Positions 37,141-44,977 of a DNA stretch of 64,000 bases are shown one piece after another (the first letter of the stretch is position 1; every line of letters starts with the position of its first letter). The DNA comes from Maricaulis sp036231565 (GTDB lineage Bacteria > Pseudomonadota > Alphaproteobacteria > Caulobacterales > Maricaulaceae). The notes under the pieces are model-generated. The model did not search any database and was not told the DNA's origin. It saw only the letters and a program-made list of their open reading frames with translations. The DNA lies in contig JAZAHA010000002.1 of assembly GCA_036231565.1 (NCBI GenBank), positions 62,001-126,000 on the forward strand, read 5' to 3'. A program made the translations under genes and the position numbers.

Positions 37141-37468
37141 GGAGCATGTCCCCCAATAGATGATCAGATGGGGGCACGGCCCCCGGTACGAAGCACGCGC
37201 CTCGTACGCCGGCCGTGAAAACTTTCCAAGACGTATATGAGAAGCTTTTGTGACACTCCGGCCCATTAACCCTGGCTGTCGACCGTACGCCGCAGCGCAA
37301 CAATCGCAAAATATGTGTGTGCAGCCGCACAAAACCTCAAAATCCGGGATGTGAGCGGGTTTGATACCCGGAATTTTCTCCACTTGGGGCCTTTACCGAC
37401 CCGTGCGAAAAGCGCATAGGCTGCGGCCAAAATGTTACACTTTTCAGCAGCGGAAGCGGGACGTCCGA
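37141..37468. other. Divergent promoter region between the receptor and GT39 genes
   Basis: This 328-bp region is AT-richer than average around 37210-37330 and should hold both promoters and the receptor's 5' UTR. The receptor's ribosome-binding site (GGGGGA) is present. I see no clear inverted repeat, CtrA-type site or small ORF that I would defend. Confidence 0.5.
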
Positions 37469-39043
37469 ATGACTGATTCCACCCTCGCCGAATCTTCGCG
37501 GACGAGTCCCTGGCTACACGCAACGATTGGCCTCATTGCCGGCATTGCGTTGATGCGTATCGTAGCACTTTCGATTTCACCGGTTGCGCTCTACGCGGAC
37601 GAGACCCAGTACTGGATCTGGTCCCGCGAGTTCGACTGGGGGTATTTCTCAAAACCGCCGATGATCGCCTGGCTGATCGCCGCATCGACCAGCCTCCTCG
37701 GTGACAGCGACTTCGCTGTCCGCCTCCCCGCGCCCCTGCTGCACTCGGTAACGGCGGCTTTCCTTTTTGCCAGCGCACGAAGGCTGGCGGACACCCGGAG
37801 CGGTTTCTGGGCGGCAGCCGTCTATCTCACCCTGCCCTCGATCTGGTTATCCGGCGTCGTCATCTCGACCGATGCACTCTTGCTCTGCGCGTGGTCAGCC
37901 GGCCTCTACGCCCTGCTGCGGCTCCGGGATAGCGGAGACTGGGTTTCCGCGGCAGGTCTGGGCCTCGCCATCGGCCTCGGCTTCCTGTCCAAATACGCAA
38001 TGATCTACTTCGTCGTCGGCACGGCCATCGGCATTGTGATCGACGCGCCGCTGCGCCGGGCGCTGCTGAGCCTGAAAGGTGCCATCGCCGCACTCATCGC
38101 GCTCGCCTGCCTGGCCCCCAATCTCGCCTGGAATGCAGCAAACGATTTCGCCACCGTCACGCATACCGCGGCCAATGCAAACTGGGGCGGCGACCTGTTT
38201 CACCCTGCAGAAATGGCCGAATTCCTCGTCGAGCAGACCGCTGTCTTCGGCCCGCTCCTGTTTCCGGTCCTGATCGGCCTGCTGATCGCCGGTGCGCTGA
38301 AGTTCCGTGACATCGCACCCGAACGCCGCCTGCTCGCCGCCTTTATCGTGCCCGCGATTCTCGCCGTCTCGATCCAGGCCTTCATCAGCCGCGCCCATGC
38401 CAACTGGGCGGCCGGTGCCTATGTCGCCGCAACGCTCCTGGTCACCCTGTTCCTGCTGAACGGGCCGGGCTGGCGCCGCTGGGTGCTGATCGGTTCGATT
38501 GCCCTGCACAGTGTTGTCGGTATCGGCTTTGCCATGATGGCCACCAGCCCGGCTCTGGTGGAGATGGCCGGCCTGGACAATGCGACCAAGCGTATCCGTG
38601 CCTGGCCGGAAACCGCGGCGGCCATCGCCGAAGCCGCCGCCGCGGACGACTATGCCTTCATCGTGTTCGATGACCGCAATGTCTTCCACCAGACCCAACG
38701 CTATGCACCCTCGCTGCAGGGGCAGCTGCGGATGTGGCTGCGCTATTCCGGGCCGGTGAACCATGCCGAGGATATCTGGCCGCTGCCGGAGACGATCGAC
38801 GGCCCCGTGCTGATCGTCTCCCACCGCCCGCTGGAAGTACCGCGCCTGCGCGAGGACTTCCGGACGTTCGAACCCGTCGGCGAACTGGCCATTCCGCTCG
38901 ATGGCGGCCGCACGCGCGACTTCACCCTCTGGCGGGCCGAAGGGCATGTCCGGGTCGAGCGCGATGCTGCATATGAAGACCGCTGGCAGGCGATCGACGC
39001 CGAAGCGGGCGTCGTGCGCGGCTACTCCAACGACGACGGGTAA
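37469..39043 (+). CDS. GT39/ArnT-like membrane glycosyltransferase
   Basis: The 524-residue product is a polytopic membrane protein of the dolichyl-phosphate-mannose/ArnT family. The first helix is followed by the periplasmic catalytic Asp-Glu (YADETQYWIWS) and SKPPMIAWLI. About eight to ten more helices and a soluble C-terminal domain of about 150 residues follow. Family members transfer sugars from polyprenyl phosphate to lipid A or proteins. I use MTDSTLAES as start; an ATG 108 bp earlier gives an unlikely extension. Donor and acceptor are unknown. Confidence 0.86.
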   Translation: MTDSTLAESSRTSPWLHATIGLIAGIALMRIVALSISPVALYADETQYWIWSREFDWGYFSKPPMIAWLIAASTSLLGDSDFAVRLPAPLLHSVTAAFLFASARRLADTRSGFWAAAVYLTLPSIWLSGVVISTDALLLCAWSAGLYALLRLRDSGDWVSAAGLGLAIGLGFLSKYAMIYFVVGTAIGIVIDAPLRRALLSLKGAIAALIALACLAPNLAWNAANDFATVTHTAANANWGGDLFHPAEMAEFLVEQTAVFGPLLFPVLIGLLIAGALKFRDIAPERRLLAAFIVPAILAVSIQAFISRAHANWAAGAYVAATLLVTLFLLNGPGWRRWVLIGSIALHSVVGIGFAMMATSPALVEMAGLDNATKRIRAWPETAAAIAEAAAADDYAFIVFDDRNVFHQTQRYAPSLQGQLRMWLRYSGPVNHAEDIWPLPETIDGPVLIVSHRPLEVPRLREDFRTFEPVGELAIPLDGGRTRDFTLWRAEGHVRVERDAAYEDRWQAIDAEAGVVRGYSNDDG

Positions 39044-39052
39044 GGCCCCTGT

Positions 39053-39208
39053 CCTTCCCCTTGATGGGGAAGGGGGACCGCGCCGAAGGCGTGGTGGATG
39101 GGGTGGCGGCGAGGCCCTCGCGACTACGCAATCAGACAGCCGGCACCGGGATTCACCCCTTCCGAGCCAGCGCTACGCGCTGGCCCACCTTCCCCATCGA
39201 GGGGAAGG
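39053..39208. repeat. Intergenic repeat element bounded by CTTCCCC/GGGGAAG hairpins
   Basis: CTTCCCC-TTGAT-GGGGAAG (39054-39072) and CCTTCCCC-ATCGA-GGGGAAGG (39188-39208) mark the two ends. Between them lie GGTGGATGGGGTGGCGG and, in opposite orientation, a unit with CAGCGC-TAC-GCGCTGG (from about 39170). The whole looks like two related units head to head. Similar palindromic elements occur between genes across alphaproteobacteria, and a related element occurs at 59680. No coding potential is evident. Confidence 0.6.
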
Positions 39209-39238
39209 ACGACAAACCTCCGGGACTGTCTGTCCCCG

Positions 39239-40168
39239 CTAGCCGCGCAGCCCCTCGAGCCCCAGCGCCAGGGTGAGATTCTGCATCGCCTGGGTGGCAG
39301 CGCCCTTGAGAAGATTGTCCAGCGCGCTGACGATCACGGCGTGGCGGCCGCTCTCATCCACCGCGAATCCGCCGACCACCGCGCCGGGATTGCCGGCGCC
39401 ATCGCGCACTTCCGGTATGCGCTCGACGACCTCGATCAGAGGTTCGTCGGCATAGGCATCACGAAAACATCCGATCAGCGTGTCGCGATCCATCGGCTCG
39501 GCCAGCTGGAGATGCACCGTCGCCACAATGCCGCGGAAGAACTGGGCGACATGCGGGGTGAAGCGGACGCTCTCGCCGAGATGCAGGCTCATCTCGCCCT
39601 CATGGATATGCCCCATCAGGGCATAGGGCATCAGATTGTCGGCCAGCGCATCCGGATCATTCTTGCGCGATGGCGTGGTACCGGCGCCGGAATAGCCCGA
39701 CACGCCGAACACATGCGCCGGACCGGCCAGGCGGCCCCGCAGCGGCGCGATCGCCAGCTGGCCGGCGGTGGCATAGCACCCCGGATTGGCGATGCGGCGG
39801 GCATGGCGGATCGCCTCGCGGCCATGGATTTCCGGCAGGCCGTAAACCCAGGCATTGTCAAACCGGTAGTCGGCCGACAGGTCGACAATCACGGTTCCGG
39901 CCGGAATGGCCGCGACGAACGGCGCAGAGGCCCCGTTCGGCAGCGCCAGGATCACGGCATCGACGGGCCGCGCGGCGACATCCTCCGGCGACAGGGCTTC
40001 AAAGGCGAGATCGCCGCCGATTTCCGGCGCTATGTCGGCCACGGGCTTGCCGGCAAACTCGCGCGAACTGGCATAGGCCAGAACCATGTCGTCGCGGCTG
40101 CCGATCAGGCGCAGCAATTCCCGGCCGGTATGCCCGCGTGCGCCGATCAGTCCGATCCGGGCGGTCAT
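39239..40168 (-). CDS. argC: N-acetyl-gamma-glutamyl-phosphate reductase
   Basis: ArgC reduces N-acetylglutamyl phosphate to the semialdehyde. The 309-residue product has the NADP-binding GLIGARGHTGRELLRLI, YASSREFAGK, the catalytic Cys in NPGCYATAGQLAI, the Ser/Gly-rich FGVSGYSGAGT and HEGEMS. Its start overlaps the end of the upstream NAGS/K fusion gene by 4 bp. It is the last gene of the arginine operon. Confidence 0.94.
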   Translation of the reverse strand: MTARIGLIGARGHTGRELLRLIGSRDDMVLAYASSREFAGKPVADIAPEIGGDLAFEALSPEDVAARPVDAVILALPNGASAPFVAAIPAGTVIVDLSADYRFDNAWVYGLPEIHGREAIRHARRIANPGCYATAGQLAIAPLRGRLAGPAHVFGVSGYSGAGTTPSRKNDPDALADNLMPYALMGHIHEGEMSLHLGESVRFTPHVAQFFRGIVATVHLQLAEPMDRDTLIGCFRDAYADEPLIEVVERIPEVRDGAGNPGAVVGGFAVDESGRHAVIVSALDNLLKGAATQAMQNLTLALGLEGLRG

Positions 40169-41502
40169 TTCGGCGCCTCGAGCGTGGGCGGCAGGGAAAA
40201 CGCCTTTTGCACCACAGCGTCAATACCGGTCAGGCTGACATCGTCACCGCGCCAGAACACGGTCCACTCGCCCTGGCGGACGGCACCGTCGCATTCGTCG
40301 AAATAGAAGCCATTGACCGGATTGCTGGTGCGCGACCGCCAGATCAGGCGCGGCGCGTACTCGACCAGCCGGTGCCAGACAGCCCGGCCCAGCCCCTCAC
40401 CGCGCGCATCGTCGAGCACGGCGAACTTGTCCAGATAGACCCAGTCGTCCAGCCGTGTCGTCAGCGCGGCAGCGCGATAGCTGTCGGTCACGAAGGCCTG
40501 GTCGAGAACCAGGCTGTCCCAGTAGCCGGCAATCGGCGGACGGCCGAACGCCTTGGTCACCAGGCTGTCCAGCTTGGCGATATCGAGTTCGTGCTTCGAC
40601 GCGGCCGCCTTGATGCGTTCGCCGCGGCGGATCAGCGTACCGGAACCAGCATGGGTGAAGAGCTCACGCGCCAACTCCGCCGGGCGCGTGATCGAGACCG
40701 AGGATGACAATGGCAGGTCGTCGAGCAGGCGCTTGATCTCCTCGAGCTTCAGACGCATGCCGCCATTGACCCAGTCGGCTTCCATCAGCTCGGCGAAATC
40801 GGTCGCCAGGTTGATGGAGGACAGGATATCGCCCTCCTCGTCGAGCAGCCCGCCTGTCCCGGTGAGGAAGACGACCTTGTAAGGCTGCAGCGCATGCACC
40901 AGGGCACGCACGGCGGTATCGGCATTGACGTTGACGAGACACCCGTCAGCCGTCTCCCCCAGACAGGCCAGGATCGAGGCCTGACCGGCCCGGGCCGCAG
41001 CCGCCACCAGGTCCAGCCGGACCCGGCTCGGCTCGCCGACCCGCCCGAGGGTCTTCTCGTCGACCAGCTCGGCCTCGAACACACCGCGCGGGATAGCTGC
41101 CGCCCGTCCGCCGGCGGCGCGGATCGCATCCACCAGGGCGAGATTGGCTTCCGTCAACGTATCGCGAATGATTGGAATGGCCGGCTCGCGCGTGACGCGC
41201 AGGCCGTTGACCCGTTCGGTGGCAATGCCGGCCACATCCAACGCCGCATCCAGCTGTGGCCCGCCGCCATGCACCACGACCGGCGTCAGGCCGACCGTCT
41301 GCAGGAATGCCAGCGCCGAGGCGAGCCCTTCCAGATCATCCTGGATGACCGCGCCACCGACCTTGATGACGGCAAAGCGTTCCTGGTCGACCCCGGAGAA
41401 ACGATGCAGGTATTCGCGGATCTCCTTGCCGTCACGCATGTGCGACAACAGCTGGACGATCGTTTGGCGGACCGGAGGCTGGGCCGCATCCTTGCCGCTC
41501 AT
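40165..41502 (-). CDS. argB: Bifunctional N-acetylglutamate synthase/kinase (NAGS/K)
   Basis: The 445-residue product joins an amino-acid kinase domain (about residues 40-290; FAVIKVGGAVI and VHGGGPQLD at 77-85) to a C-terminal GNAT domain (about 300-445; DDARGEGLGRAVW carries the acetyl-CoA site). This architecture, characterised in Xanthomonas campestris and Maricaulis maris, makes N-acetylglutamate and phosphorylates it. Kinase activity is the first committed step of the pathway. It overlaps both neighbours by 4 bp (ATGA type), so three enzymes of the acetylated route are tightly coupled. Confidence 0.92.
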   Translation of the reverse strand: MSGKDAAQPPVRQTIVQLLSHMRDGKEIREYLHRFSGVDQERFAVIKVGGAVIQDDLEGLASALAFLQTVGLTPVVVHGGGPQLDAALDVAGIATERVNGLRVTREPAIPIIRDTLTEANLALVDAIRAAGGRAAAIPRGVFEAELVDEKTLGRVGEPSRVRLDLVAAAARAGQASILACLGETADGCLVNVNADTAVRALVHALQPYKVVFLTGTGGLLDEEGDILSSINLATDFAELMEADWVNGGMRLKLEEIKRLLDDLPLSSSVSITRPAELARELFTHAGSGTLIRRGERIKAAASKHELDIAKLDSLVTKAFGRPPIAGYWDSLVLDQAFVTDSYRAAALTTRLDDWVYLDKFAVLDDARGEGLGRAVWHRLVEYAPRLIWRSRTSNPVNGFYFDECDGAVRQGEWTVFWRGDDVSLTGIDAVVQKAFSLPPTLEAPK

Positions 41503-42509
41503 TCCGCCCCCCCTTGCAGGGCGAGGGCTTCCATCACGGCCTTCTGGACGTGCAAGCGGTTTTCCGCTTCGTCGATCCCCATGAAGGCGTCACTGTCCAC
41601 GACGGCATCGGCGATCTTCACATTGCGGCGCATGGGCAGGCAGTGCGAAACGACGGCATTATTGGTCAGCGCCATCTTTTCCGGCGTGATCATGAAACCG
41701 GCACCCTTCGCCCGGAACGGCGCTTCCTCGCCCCAATTGCCGTAGAAGGGCAGCGCCCCCCAGCTCTTGGCATACACGACATCGGCGCCGGAATAGGCGG
41801 CTTCGACATCGGTGGTCAGCGTGACCGAACCGCCGCCTTCAGCCGTGAAGCGTTCCGCGGCCGACATGTAGCGCTCGTCGAGACGATAGACTTCATCCGG
41901 CACAAGGATGCGGACATTGGCGCCGAACTTCGACGCGATCAGCAGCGAGGAATTGGCCACGGCCGTATTCAGCGGTTTCGGATGCGGCACCCAGGTCAAA
42001 AGATAATTCTTGCCCGCCACCGGACCGGAGCGCTCCTGCAGGGCCAGCATGTGGGCCAGCTCCTGACAGGGGTGAACAATGGTCTCCATATTGATGACCG
42101 GCACCGTCGCATGCTTCGCAAAGGCGGAGATCATCGGATCCTCGCGCTCGCTGTTCCAGTCCTTGAATTCCGGGAAGCAGCGGATGGCGATCAGATCGAC
42201 ATAGCGCGACAGCACGCGCGCAGCCTCGCGGACATGCTCTTCCTCGGCTCCGTCCATGATGGCGCCGTCGCCGAACTCCATCGGCCAGGTCGCGCCCTTT
42301 GCGTCCAGCACGATGGCATGGCCGCCCAGCTGGTGTGCGCCGATATCGAAACTCGATCGCGTTCGCAGCGAGGGATTGAAAAACACCAGCGCAATCGACT
42401 TGCCCTCCAGCGATCGGCTCTTCACGCCCGACTTGAAGGCAGCCGCTCGGTCGAGCAGGCCCTGAAGTTCGTTGCGGGACCAATCTTCGGTGGACAGGAA
42501 ATGGCGCAT
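41499..42509 (-). CDS. argF': N-acetylornithine carbamoyltransferase
   Basis: The 336-residue product is a transcarbamylase closest in motif pattern to the acetylornithine enzyme (AOTCase) of Xanthomonas. Evidence: the carbamoyl-phosphate-binding FFNPSLRTRSSF (43-54), WPMEFGDGAIMDG, HPCQELAHMLALQE (from 146), the diagnostic HPKPLNTAVANS (176-187) where normal OTCases have a different loop, and HCLPMRRNVK whose Lys is carboxylated in AOTCase. It therefore acts on N-acetylornithine to give acetylcitrulline. It is the first gene of the operon with NAGS/K and argC. Confidence 0.9.
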   Translation of the reverse strand: MRHFLSTEDWSRNELQGLLDRAAAFKSGVKSRSLEGKSIALVFFNPSLRTRSSFDIGAHQLGGHAIVLDAKGATWPMEFGDGAIMDGAEEEHVREAARVLSRYVDLIAIRCFPEFKDWNSEREDPMISAFAKHATVPVINMETIVHPCQELAHMLALQERSGPVAGKNYLLTWVPHPKPLNTAVANSSLLIASKFGANVRILVPDEVYRLDERYMSAAERFTAEGGGSVTLTTDVEAAYSGADVVYAKSWGALPFYGNWGEEAPFRAKGAGFMITPEKMALTNNAVVSHCLPMRRNVKIADAVVDSDAFMGIDEAENRLHVQKAVMEALALQGGAE

Positions 42510-42572
42510 CTAACGTCCTCGTTTCGCCTTCGGTGACAGGAGTCCCGGGCTGTTCAGGGTCCGGGCGGCGTC

Positions 42573-42584
42573 ATGTGTACACAT
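42573..42584. promoter_or_regulatory. Perfect 12-bp palindrome upstream of the arginine operon and kdsB
   Basis: ATGTGTACACAT is a perfect palindrome located 63 bp before the AOTCase start and 113 bp before kdsB. It is the only clear dyad in the 187-bp divergent spacer. It could be an operator, for example of a LacI- or GntR-type regulator, but its length alone does not identify the protein. Confidence 0.4.
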
Positions 42585-42696
42585 CAATGCCGCAAGTGCA
42601 CGGGGAAATTCCGCATCCAGGATCGCGGATACCGCCAATATGGCAATTCCCGGCGGATTGTGGAACAAGCCGGGAAAGCCGAGGGAGCTGCGCCAC

Positions 42697-43479
42697 ATGT
42701 CCGTTCTCGCCATCATTCCCGCCCGCTACGGGTCGACCCGCTTTCCCGGAAAACCGCTGGCGAAGATCGCCGGCCGGATGATGATCGAACGGGTCTGGCG
42801 GATCGCCGCGGCCGCCGACGGGGTCGACCGCGTCGTGGTCGCGACCGATGACGAGCGCATCCTGGACGCCGTGACCGCTGCCGGCGGCGAAGCCGTGATG
42901 ACGGACCCCGCCTGCCGCAACGGAACCGAACGCGCGCTCGACGCCATGCGCCGCCTCGACAGCGATGCCGAGATCGTCATCAACGTGCAGGGCGACGCGC
43001 CGCTGATCCCGCCCTGGGTGATCGGCGGTGTCGCCGAGACACTGCGGGCGGATCCCTCACTTCAAATGGCCACACCTGCCATCGAACTGCCCGCGGAGAC
43101 CGAGGCCCGGATGCGCGCCGACAAGGCGAAGGGCTCGGCCTCGGGCACGACCGTCGTCTTCAACAAGGCGATGGACGCGATGTATTTTTCCAAGGCCGTC
43201 ATCCCCTTCCGGCGCAAGCCCGCAGAAGGCGCACCGACCTATCAGCATATCGGTCTCTACGGCTATCGCCGCGACACGCTGGAGAAACTGGTGGCACTGG
43301 AGCCCACGCCTTTCGAACTCACCGAGAGCCTCGAACAATTGCGCGCCCTGGAGAACGGCATCCCGATCCGCGTCGTGCTGACCGACTATCGCGGCCGCTC
43401 GGCCTGGTCGGTCGATGCACCGGAAGACGCCCTGCGCGTGGAAGAGATCATCGCCCGCGAGGGGGAGCTGGTGGCATGA
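42697..43479 (+). CDS. kdsB: 3-deoxy-manno-octulosonate cytidylyltransferase
   Basis: KdsB activates Kdo as CMP-Kdo for lipid A core synthesis. The 260-residue product begins MSVLAIIPARYGSTRFPGKPLAKI, the invariant start, and carries VVATDDERI, NGTERALDAM, INVQGDAPLI and YQHIGLYGYRR. The ATG is preceded by GGGAG. A histidine-phosphatase gene overlaps its end by 4 bp. Confidence 0.95.
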   Translation: MSVLAIIPARYGSTRFPGKPLAKIAGRMMIERVWRIAAAADGVDRVVVATDDERILDAVTAAGGEAVMTDPACRNGTERALDAMRRLDSDAEIVINVQGDAPLIPPWVIGGVAETLRADPSLQMATPAIELPAETEARMRADKAKGSASGTTVVFNKAMDAMYFSKAVIPFRRKPAEGAPTYQHIGLYGYRRDTLEKLVALEPTPFELTESLEQLRALENGIPIRVVLTDYRGRSAWSVDAPEDALRVEEIIAREGELVA

Positions 43480-44105
43480 CGAAAATCCTGCTCGCCCGCC
43501 ACGGCAATACATTCGGCCCCGGCGACACGCCGGTCTGGGTCGGCGCGAAGGAAGACCTGCCGCTGGTCGAGAGCGGCGAGGCCCAGGCGCGGGCGCTGGG
43601 TGAAGCCCTGGCGGCTGCCGGACTGACACCGGGCCGCATCGTCTGCGGGCCGCTGAAGCGCACGCGGCGCGCCGCGGAAATCGTCGCCGGACTGACCGGC
43701 TTTGCCGGCACGCCCGAAATCGACGAACGCCTGAAGGAGATCGACTACGGCGCCTGGGGCGGCAAGTCGAATGACGAGATCGTCGCCGCCTTCGGCCAGG
43801 AAGCGCTGGACTGCTGGGACAAGCATCACCGCCGCCCGGAGGGCGCCGACTGGTCGCCGGACGAGGCAACGCTGAAGGCCAATGCGCTCGCGGCCATGCG
43901 CGATGCGGCACAAACACCCCTCACCCTCGTCGTCACATCAAACGGTGTGTTGCGCTACATGCATGCCGCGCTGAGCGGTGCCGACAGCAATGCGAAGGTG
44001 AAGACCGGCCATGTCTGCGCCGCCGATATCGAGGGCACGGCCGGCGCCCGGCTGTTCTGGAATGAAAAGCCGGATGCCACCCTGCTCGCACAGACTTTCG
44101 GCTAG
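43476..44105 (+). CDS. Histidine phosphatase (phosphoglycerate mutase) family protein
   Basis: The 209-residue product has the catalytic LARHGNT (His9) near the N-terminus, GPLKRTRRAAEIVAG with the second Arg, the acid/base region IDYGAWGG and the second His replaced in position by TSNGVLRYMH. Classical members have GHG near VVTSNG; here the segment reads VVTSNGVLR, as in several cobC/GpmB-like proteins. The substrate is unknown. It overlaps kdsB, suggesting co-expression, and its last bases overlap the end of the convergent hydrolase. Confidence 0.85.
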   Translation: MTKILLARHGNTFGPGDTPVWVGAKEDLPLVESGEAQARALGEALAAAGLTPGRIVCGPLKRTRRAAEIVAGLTGFAGTPEIDERLKEIDYGAWGGKSNDEIVAAFGQEALDCWDKHHRRPEGADWSPDEATLKANALAAMRDAAQTPLTLVVTSNGVLRYMHAALSGADSNAKVKTGHVCAADIEGTAGARLFWNEKPDATLLAQTFG

Positions 44106-44977
44106 TCGACGCGATCGAGGAAGGTACTGATCTCGGCCCAGGCTTCCGGCTCAGTCATGAAGGGGGCGTGGCCGACATCGGGCACTTCCACCACGCCCAG
44201 ATCGGGCTTGCGCCGGCGCATCTCGGCCACCGTTTCCGGTGAGAGAAGATCACTGATCCCGCCGCGCACGACGAGGACCGGAATGGTGCGGAAGGGTTCC
44301 CAGAACTCCCAGAGCTCGGGCAGCGGACCATCATCGCCGCCCAGCATGGACAAGATCGCGCCGTCATAATCGAGCTCGACCGCACCGTTCTCGCCGTCAA
44401 TCCATGTCTTCTTTGCAAAATCGAGCCAGAAGGCTTCGTCATCCGCCCGCGCCGGGAAAGCGGCCAGATTGCTGTCGCGCGTGCGCGCCGCCGCCTCGTC
44501 CCAGCTGGCCGCGGGATCGCGGCTGGACGTGTTCAGCTTGATCCGGTCCAGCCCCTCTTTCGACACCACCGGTCCGACGTCGTTGATCACCGCCGCGGCG
44601 ATGCGCTGCGGCTGGACGCCGGCAACGACGAAGGTCATCAGACCGCCCATCGAGGTGCCCACAAAGACCGCGCGGGCAATCCCCAGCGCATCAAGCAGGC
44701 CCAGCATGTCGGCGGCATAGACCGGCGGCTGGTAGCGCTCGACCTGCGGGTCCGAATCGGAGCGGCCGCGGCCACGCTGGGAGGCGACGATCACCCGCCG
44801 CCCCTTCGCCGCGATCTTCGGCGCGAGATCCTCGAAATCCTTCACATTGCGCGTCAGCCCGTGCAGGCACAGCACCGGCACGCCGGTCTCTGCCCCCTCG
44901 GCCGGGTAGTCGCGATAATGGTTGCGCAACCCGTCGGCATTGGTGAAGAAATGGTCTGTGAACATGTCGCCCGGCAT
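44102..44977 (-). CDS. Alpha/beta-fold hydrolase
   Basis: The 291-residue product has the alpha/beta-hydrolase pattern: CLHGLTRN for the oxyanion region, SQRGRGRSD, the nucleophile elbow VGTSMGGLM (Ser in GTSMG), an acid in VVRGGISDLL, and the catalytic His in VPDVGHAPF. Substrate unknown. Start could be the ATG at 44977 or the one 12 bp later (MFTDHFF). It overlaps the stop of the upstream MFS gene by one base, so the two are one unit. Confidence 0.88.
   Translation of the reverse strand: MPGDMFTDHFFTNADGLRNHYRDYPAEGAETGVPVLCLHGLTRNVKDFEDLAPKIAAKGRRVIVASQRGRGRSDSDPQVERYQPPVYAADMLGLLDALGIARAVFVGTSMGGLMTFVVAGVQPQRIAAAVINDVGPVVSKEGLDRIKLNTSSRDPAASWDEAAARTRDSNLAAFPARADDEAFWLDFAKKTWIDGENGAVELDYDGAILSMLGGDDGPLPELWEFWEPFRTIPVLVVRGGISDLLSPETVAEMRRRKPDLGVVEVPDVGHAPFMTEPEAWAEISTFLDRVD

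Noticed and set aside
34567..37218. 883-codon open frame on the plus strand, antisense to the TonB receptor gene
   Set aside because: It is complementary to a gene with very strong codon bias and GC-rich third positions, which creates long antisense frames. The product is low-complexity and matches no family.
38860..38905. GAAC-like repeats that resemble a LexA box
   Set aside because: The spacing between the half-sites is 8 bases, not 7, and the site is inside the GT39 coding region.
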